NCBI RefSeq assembly: GCF_014839805.1
Contig: NC_051139.1
Coordinates: 4,030,001-4,094,000 of the forward strand
DNA: 64,000 nucleotides
Origin: Manduca sexta
Lineage: Eukaryota; Arthropoda; Insecta; Lepidoptera; Sphingidae
Direction of reading: 5' to 3'
Within the stretch, counting starts at the first letter, position 1; the number at the start of each line of letters is the position of its first letter. Under the pieces are notes generated by a model, which saw nothing but the letters and a program-made list of their open reading frames with translations, ran no database searches and was not told the origin of the DNA. Made by a program: the position numbers and the translations under genes. Below are positions 57,818-64,000 of this stretch, in pieces.

Positions 57818-59118
57818 CAGTGGCGAAGGGTGAAATTTTTCAAAAGGTAACCCGGTGTAAAAAAAATTGGCGTCAGTTAAGATATCGGGGCAATTTATTG
57901 GAAAACAAAAACGAAGACAACGAATTAGTCTTGAATCGAAATCGACAAACATTGACATGCCTACTAAATTACCTATTATGCGTAAATAATTGAAACATCC
58001 ATAAAATCGAACAATAAACGTAGATAATTCCCCTTCCAGTCATCACAAATATAAGTACCTACGTATTAATTTGTTATAACAGCAAACAAAAGTAAGTATT
58101 CAAATTATAACCATACTACGTAGTACCTATGATTATCTGTTTATTTTCAAAATAAACTGTAAGTAAATGTAATTTCTCCTTATATAAATAGCTATCACGA
58201 TCGCCAAACAGACCAACAGTTTAAATGCACCTACATGATAAACTTATATAATTATCAATTTAAATAATCAAGAAAGGTTATTCGTTAATTTTTTATTGTA
58301 GCGTGGTGATATTTTAAATTCAGTAAAATATAATATTTATTTTCTTCTAACAAACATTTTGTGTCTGAAATCAACAACTTTCAGATCTACTTCAAATATT
58401 TAACCATCTAAATACTAATATGTGAAATCACATACTAATAATATACTTACGTAAAGGTAGACATTAACTGATCACAAAGTAGTTAGTTATTTCCATTATA
58501 ATACACTTTTATTTGTAGTTTCTAAATAAACAAAGCGCTGGTAACTAAATAACACAGAACTATCAAAAAATAAAATGAATATGACAATTTACAAACACCG
58601 CAACTTGGTAGCATAATAAATTATGACGTTTGAAGGACGTAAAAAGCGACAACTATACAAAGTCGGTTAACGTGAAGCCGCACTAGCTCGGGTTACCTTT
58701 GCCCATATCTTCCGCGCGATTTCGACAAACACTGGCATAGAAAGTCATAGAAAGTGCTGCCATCTATATTAAAAAACATACTACGACATTAAGCCGCTTG
58801 ACAGCGGGTTACCTTGCGCCTGTAGCGTCACAATTTCACTGCGGTAACGGAATTTCTGGGGAACTAAATACAAGGTGCGCCATCTAATGTTATTTTAAAC
58901 AAGTAATCGATATCGATTAAATTTAATAAACTACGGGCTAATGGCCGATAGATGTCATTATTAAGTTATCATTAATAAATAATTTAAGCTATCATAATTA
59001 TTGTCCATAGTCTGATATGTTGTAATTTAAATTTACCTATTAAATATATTGTTTAGTATCACTGAAAACCTAAAAGGGAAGCCGGTGGGAATCGGCTTGT
59101 ATGGACGCTTCGCCACTG
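57818..59118. mobile_element. CAGTGGCG-family hAT-type element, inner copy (1301 bp)
   Basis: Ends CAGTGGCGAAG and CTTCGCCACTG are exact inverted repeats. The exact 8-bp duplication GTACGCAA lies at 57810-57817 and 59119-59126. The subterminal motifs AAAAGGTAACCCGGTG and AAGCCGGTGGGAATCGGCTT are as in 8785-9458. No transposase domain was recognised; the 61-codon frame at its left end is not convincing. Confidence 0.88.
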
Positions 59119-59126
59119 GTACGCAA
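59119..59126 (+). repeat. Right target-site duplication of the inner hAT element
   Basis: GTACGCAA, identical to 57810-57817. Confidence 0.88.
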
Positions 59127-59687
59127 GGAGAAGTGAAACGGCTCGCAGTTGATTACGCACTGACGTTTAATTCGTAATGTGACAGTGGGCGCAGCCACTA
59201 ACTAATTGTCTACGCCTACCTATAGCTATACACAACACTTACCTATGCCAACTTAACCGGAAAATAAAAATCAAAAGATAAACATAAATAAACTTTAAAA
59301 GGAAGCCGGTAGGAATCAGGATGTATGGACGATTTACCACTACTATGTCCAGCAGTGGACTGTAACGAGCTCATGATGATGATGAATGTGTATTTATTGG
59401 CAGGCTATTGTCAACTTAAACAGCACATGTTATGTAATGTAATTTTTCTTTGATTATTTTCGGTTAGCGTTATTCCAGTGTAAAGGCTTGTTCAACCCTC
59501 GTGTTTATGTCTCTATTTAGCCATATTAAGCATCTTCTACAATTGACCATTGCAACATATTCTAATTTTAGTCTAGACTGAGAAAAAAAGACCATCAATC
59601 AATCAATTTTGTTTATGACACAATATTAAAATTGCTGGAACAAGTCATATTTTCAAGACTATATCAGCTCTAAACTAAAGCAATTAA

Positions 59688-60046
59688 GGCGATACCTCAA
59701 GGTCCATTTTCATACATTTTGTTTCACCTTTAATCTGGGTAACTAAACAAGTATTGGCAAGTAAAGAATTTAAATTCACGTCTAGTTAGTGATTAGTTCT
59801 CGCAGTTGAAAGAAAAACGTAAAAATAATTAATAATCATGGATATTTCGGCCTTTAAAATTTAATATGACGAAATTTTAAAGGCCGAAATATCCATGATT
59901 ATTATTTATTTTTACGTTTTTCTTTCAACTGCGAGAACTAATCACTAACTAGACGTGAATTTAAATTCTTTACTTGCCAATACTTGTTTAGTTACCCAGA
60001 TTAAAGGTGAAACAAAATGTATGAAAATGGACCTTGAGGTATCGCC
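59688..60046. mobile_element. 359-bp near-perfect palindrome flanked by TTAA, family I, copy 2
   Basis: TTAA occurs at 59684-59687 and 60047-60050. The left arm 59688-59862 and right arm 59872-60046 are each 175 bp and complementary except at one position by my reading; the 9-base loop is AATATGACG. Ends are GGCGATACCTCAAGG and its complement. No coding. TTAA duplication suggests mobilisation by a piggyBac-like transposase, an inference. Confidence 0.88.
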
Positions 60047-60050
60047 TTAA

Positions 60051-60885
60051 CAGCTTTTTCCAGCGAAATAAACCAGGTCAATATTTCAAGTGTTTTTATA
60101 CGCTGGAATAAGACTGGGCGATAACAGAAGTATTCTCAAGGTGGTCGTTATTTTGGCAACGAAAAGTCGAATCGATTAACTACATCGTCGCCATGAGATT
60201 TAGATCAGCTTTCCTATAGAGGCACGATGTCGAACGTCATTATGTTTACTAACTCGATAATTGGAGATTTTTACGTGCCGAAATAGGCAATCTATAATTT
60301 TTTTTCCATTACAATTATATTAGTTCTGGAATATAAGAAACAATTTGTTACTTAACGGAATTGTTGATTAAATAAAATAACAATATAAAGATTAGGTTAT
60401 TAAAAATAAAAAATATTATAAACTATTTAGATAGATAAAATGTTTATTTTGTCTTCAATTAACAAGCAATATAATTAATAATATGTAGATAGCAGACAAG
60501 TACACATCTATTTGTGAAATATTGTAGCCGCAATCAATCTAGCTCAGAAATATTCATTGCTTCAAGGAGCAAAGCGCCGGTAAAGGCCGCAATATACATT
60601 CAAAGCGTTAATAATTCCGCTGATACCTGGTATTCCTAATAAATATTTATCTACTCCAAATGGCATGTTTAAATACGAAAGAAAATGAAAACAAAAATAT
60701 AAAAGTCATATCCAAAAATATAGTAATATCACAATGTTACATAGTACTAAGATTGTTACAAATAGATCAATTAAACATCGATCCAAATTGTTAAACAGCG
60801 GTGCCCAGCCATGTGGGGCAAACTTCGTTACGGGGAACGTAGTATATAATATATGTCGATAGTTACAGGTAAAACGATTATAATG
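60051..60885. other. Intergenic, no gene recognised
   Basis: AT-rich; no coding signal. Confidence 0.5.
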
Positions 60886-61005
60886 ATTTCATATATGAAC
60901 GCGAATCTTGGACAATGAAATAAAACTATTTTACGGATTCCATTTCGGGTTTTTATATTATTTATCTCTCGACTTTTCAAAGACTACAGCCTTCGTTGTG
61001 TCAGT
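60886..61005 (+). repeat. Family D repeat, copy 4 (diverged)
   Basis: ATATGAACGCGAATCTTGGA, CAATGAAATAAAACTATTTT, TCGACTTTTCAAAGACTACA and GCCTTCG match the family D order. Confidence 0.65.
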
Positions 61006-61286
61006 CTACCCCGTAACCATAGAAAAAGGTTTTATTTCAATAAAATTATTATTTTAATTTACATTAAAACTGCAATAATTATTTCTCAAAACATAGGTAA
61101 TAATAAAATGCGGTCTCAGTCCGCCGCGTAACTTATAAAAAATAGTTTTCTTTCAATAAATTATTATTTAAATTTATATTATAAGCTGCAACAAATGTTT
61201 CTCATAAATATACTTTATTTAGGTAAGAACTACATTTCAACATACTTCGTCTGAGTTAGCGTAAATTGTCATTACAAAAGTTACCT

Positions 61287-61464
61287 GGGGCCTTATTCTC
61301 TATCCCGCACGTTATTTTGACAGTGCGTAACAAGCACGTAACACAACGCATCATGTTTAGGACTATAGAAATTTGACTTACAGAATACCATTCCACGCAC
61401 ATTACTCGAAGATAACATGACACGGCCGCGTTACGCGGTTACACTATCATACAGAATAAGGGCC
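61287..61464. mobile_element. MITE with GGGCCTTATTCT ends
   Basis: The left end GGGGCCTTATTCTCTATC and right end ATACAGAATAAGGGCCC are inverted repeats. The interior is GC-richer, with GTAACAAGCACGTAAC. The target duplication was not resolved, so the superfamily is open. Confidence 0.6.
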
Positions 61465-62605
61465 CTGCACGTTCCCCATTTACCACCGAGCGAGAACGTT
61501 TCACGTCGCCAGAGCTTCTAAATCTTGTTTACATTGTTTTATGGTATTCTTGCTAAGCCATAAACCACAATGTTGCTATGTGGACATACCTTAAAATGTT
61601 TCTGAACTTGCTTTTTATTTTCTCGTGTGTGGACTTTAGCCTTTATAGTCGGGTCACCGGTCTAAGGAGTAAGTACGGCTTTATTGAAACATTTCAATGG
61701 TGTTTGTTATATCCTTTTTTAGCTTTTAATTAAGACGTGAAGAAACATTTTGTATGGCGCGTGTACAAGCATAGGGTCAAATATAGAGATATTGTATGTA
61801 TGTATGTACATAAGTTAGATTTAAGATATACTATGTAAAGTATGTAAGTAAGGTCAGTTTAATACAAGTTTAAAATAAAATCTTTTTAAGATTTATTCTT
61901 TATTAATATATTATTTATGTAAACTTTATATCCAGTAAATGATAGGTGTCCTTAATGCCTGAGCCATTCTCTGACAGTCAACCATTATGAGATGAGACGA
62001 TGTGGGTGTATACAAAACATAAATAAGACAATACATCGTATTATATAAAACATACATATCTACATAAATTAAAATATACTAATACTATTTTTTTTTGCGT
62101 ACACGGCAAAGTAACCCGTTTTAAATAATATTAAAACCTTATAATTTCCGTTGTATATTATATTTATGAATCTACGCCACTATTAGCGAAATGCACCCGA
62201 TCTTTTTTAATTTGAGAGTGAACTTGTCAGTGGATGTCCTGATTTCTGAGGGACCGTATTCCAAAGTACTATAATTATTGTTTTAATTTAATTAATTATT
62301 ATCTCTTACCGTCTTCACTTCAGTCAAGCTATCAATTACATATCTCTACAAAACCGTCATGAACAATAACCATAAATCCTATTTGAGAACTTTTTATTTA
62401 TGAGGTCGTCTTGCCAATTACTGCTGTTTTTACGTACACCTTTCCCGCTTCAGAGAATGAACCCACTGTCCCCAGGGAAGTCACCTGTCGCGGGACCGAC
62501 AACAAATCTAATCAGAACAAATAATAGCTGTAATACTGTTTCATAACAAAGAGACTGCGAAAATTTTATCAGTGTACGTACAATAAAACATGAGTCTCAA
62601 TTATT
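61465..62605. other. Intergenic, no gene recognised
   Basis: AT-rich; a TATG microsatellite at about 61797-61812. No coding signal. Confidence 0.5.
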
Positions 62606-62607
62606 AA

Positions 62608-62735
62608 CATCTCATGTCTGAGTATGGCGAGCGCAGTGGAATACCAAACAATACTTTGTATTTCAAGGTGTTGGATGGTAATTTTACTGGTTATGGGCGG
62701 TCGTATCTCTTACTATCAGGCGAACCGCAAGCTAT
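62608..62735 (+). repeat. Retroposon, family B, copy 6 (5'-truncated)
   Basis: ACATCTCATGTCTGAGTATG, GGAATACCAAACAATACTTT, ending CAGGCGAACCGCAAGCTA. Confidence 0.8.
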
Positions 62736-62845
62736 TGACGTTATTAATTGTAGAAAGGTAGCCTGATTACGACGCTCGGTAGTAAAACAATTCATAACTA
62801 AAAATTATTAGACTTAGGGAAGTTAATAAACCGGGTTATAATGAC

Positions 62846-63137
62846 GTACTAGTGGTAGGTCTCTCATATGTGAGAGTCCGCCTGAGTAGGTACCACTGCA
62901 ATGTCTATTTCTACCGCCAAGCGACATTGTGTGGGGTTGGAAGAATATTGTAGTCTGTGTAACTATTGGACATAATAAGACTTAAATCTTATGTCGAGCG
63001 ATGGCGAGCGCAGTGGAATATCAAACAATACTTTGTAATTCAAGGTGTTGGATGGTGTTTCTACTGTTTATCGGCGGTCGCATCGCTTTCTATGAGGTGA
63101 AAGGCAAGCTTGTCTCGTCATTCAAGGCAATAAAAAA
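62846..63137 (+). repeat. Retroposon, family B, copy 7 (near full length)
   Basis: GTAGGTCTCTCATATGTGAG, GTACCACTGCAATGTCTATT, ending CATTCAAGGCAATAAAAAAA. Confidence 0.84.
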
Positions 63138-63401
63138 AATAATGTTTAAGAGTGTTTTCATTAATGAATAAAATATTTACTAAATCAAATATTACTTTCT
63201 ACTATGAAGTTTTCGTAACCTTCAATCAACAAGGGATTTACAAAATATTATAACCTTTTAGTAAAGCCATTAGCAACTAAATTACAATTCCTTATTATTA
63301 ACGTTTTATATTAATGACTTTTCTCATGAGGTGTTGTGTAGACAAGACGAATTTATAAAATCGACAAAGCTAATAGAAAACAAAAAATGAATTCTTATAA
63401 T

Positions 63402-63556
63402 TTTTTTTGTTATTGCTTTGAATGATGAGACGAGCTTGCCGTTCGCATCCAACACCTTGAATTACAAGTATTGTATGGTATTCCACTGCGCTCGTAATCC
63501 TGAGACATGAGATGTTAAGTCTTATTATGTCCAGTAGTTACACTGGCTACAATGTT
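63402..63556 (-). repeat. Retroposon, family B, copy 8 (partial)
   Basis: T run, GAATGATGAGACGAGCTTGC, ATCCAACACCTTGAATTACA, GTTACACTGGCTACAATGTT. The copy lacks the GGTAAGCGATACGACC segment between CGTTCGC and ATCCAAC. Confidence 0.8.
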
Positions 63557-64000
63557 GAAAATGTATGTGTATGACAATGACATGTGCAAGTGATAGACTT
63601 AGCGATCGGATATATCATTCTCGTATATTTTTTTGCTTTCTATTAACGTTATTAATTGTAGAAAGGTGTCTTGACTATGACTATAAGTATTAAAACATTC
63701 AAAACTATAAATTAAAAACCGTCATGAATAAATTTATTATTGATATATTCAGATTCTGTTTAAAATTAGCGTTTGAAATAATAATGTTGTTGACTTAATT
63801 TTATTATTTCATACCAAACATCTGTAAACATAAAGTCTATTTTCCGCTAAACAAAACGGTCACCGAAATAAAACTCGATAAAAAATTTCGTCAAAAGCGT
63901 TCACAGTTCACAAGGCGAAATCCAATAAACGAGTTTTCACCTGCAATGTCTTCGCATCGTGGAATGTTGGGAATCCCGTTCATTACTGCCTCTGCACATC

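Larger units (their letters stand above)
57740..59342. mobile_element. CAGTGGCG-family hAT-type element, outer copy
   Basis: It starts TAGTGGCGAAG at 57740 and ends TTTACCACTA at 59342. The 8-bp duplication CTATGTCC lies at 57732-57739 and 59343-59350. Subterminal AAAGGTAACCCGAGG and AAGCCGGTAGGAATC match the inner copy. It is interrupted by 57818-59118. Confidence 0.82.
57640..59390 (+). mobile_element. LINE 3' end, split by nested hAT-type insertions
   Basis: The left part (57640-57739) reads like a LINE ORF2 end and runs into GGCAGAGGCCTATGTCC. The right part resumes at 59351 with AGCAGTGGACTGTAACGAGC and ends in an ATGATGATG run. Reading across the insertion gives the common insect LINE ending CCTATGTCC-AGCAGTGGA plus an ATG microsatellite tail. 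The LINE is the oldest layer at this site. Confidence 0.75.
62735..63715 (+). repeat. Duplicated flank near the family B cluster
   Basis: ACGTTATTAATTGTAGAAAGG occurs at about 62737 and about 63646, each followed by a similar run (GACTATGAC / GATTACGAC, then AGTATTAAAAC / AGTAGTAAAAC). This is a diverged direct repeat of about 75 bp spaced by 0.9 kb, pointing to a local duplication around the SINEs. Confidence 0.55.

Overview
This window is a 64 kb piece of an AT-rich insect nuclear genome, almost certainly from a moth or butterfly (Lepidoptera). The reasons are the intron-split genes with GT-AG junctions, the tRNA-headed SINEs with A/B boxes that resemble lepidopteran SINEs, and short hAT and TTAA-type DNA elements in a gene-poor background. 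I cannot name the species from sequence alone. There are no bacterial-style operons and no CRISPR array.

The only confident protein-coding genes are in the first 3.4 kb, in convergent orientation. A ZNF706-like small zinc-finger protein (643-975, +, two coding exons, 77 aa) faces the nucleotide-excision-repair damage-verification protein XPA (1976-3388, -, three coding exons, 271 aa). Both models have consensus splice sites and compatible phases. One tRNA-Val(AAC) gene lies at 36313-36385 (-). Two further candidate first coding exons end in GTAAGT donors: a possible signal-peptide exon at 39198-39290 (+) and an 8-codon start exon at 51574-51597 (-). I could not find their continuations.

The rest is mobile DNA and AT-rich intergenic sequence. 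Region 5.8-9.5 kb: a hAT-type element with exact 8-bp target duplications (5800-8746) contains a degenerate LINE and a tiny poly(A) retroposed fragment; a second hAT-type element follows at 8785-9458. Region 14-22 kb: a foldback element, a third hAT-type element (15218-16153) holding a SINE, and a nearly complete Ty3/gypsy LTR retrotransposon (16210-21624) with LTRs differing at only two positions but pol broken by several frame changes. Region 22-36 kb: TTAA-flanked and foldback MITEs, SINEs and hairpins. Region 36-56 kb: tRNA-Val, many SINE copies in both orientations, short hAT fragments, local tandem duplications and LINE tails. Region 56-64 kb: a LINE 3' end split by a hAT-type element that is itself split by another of the same family, a 359-bp near-perfect palindrome flanked by TTAA, and a cluster of SINEs.

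There is no evidence of a multi-gene functional system. The most informative content is the nested insertion history, the palindromic TTAA elements, the conflict between young LTRs and a broken pol in the LTR element, and the two orphan first exons.
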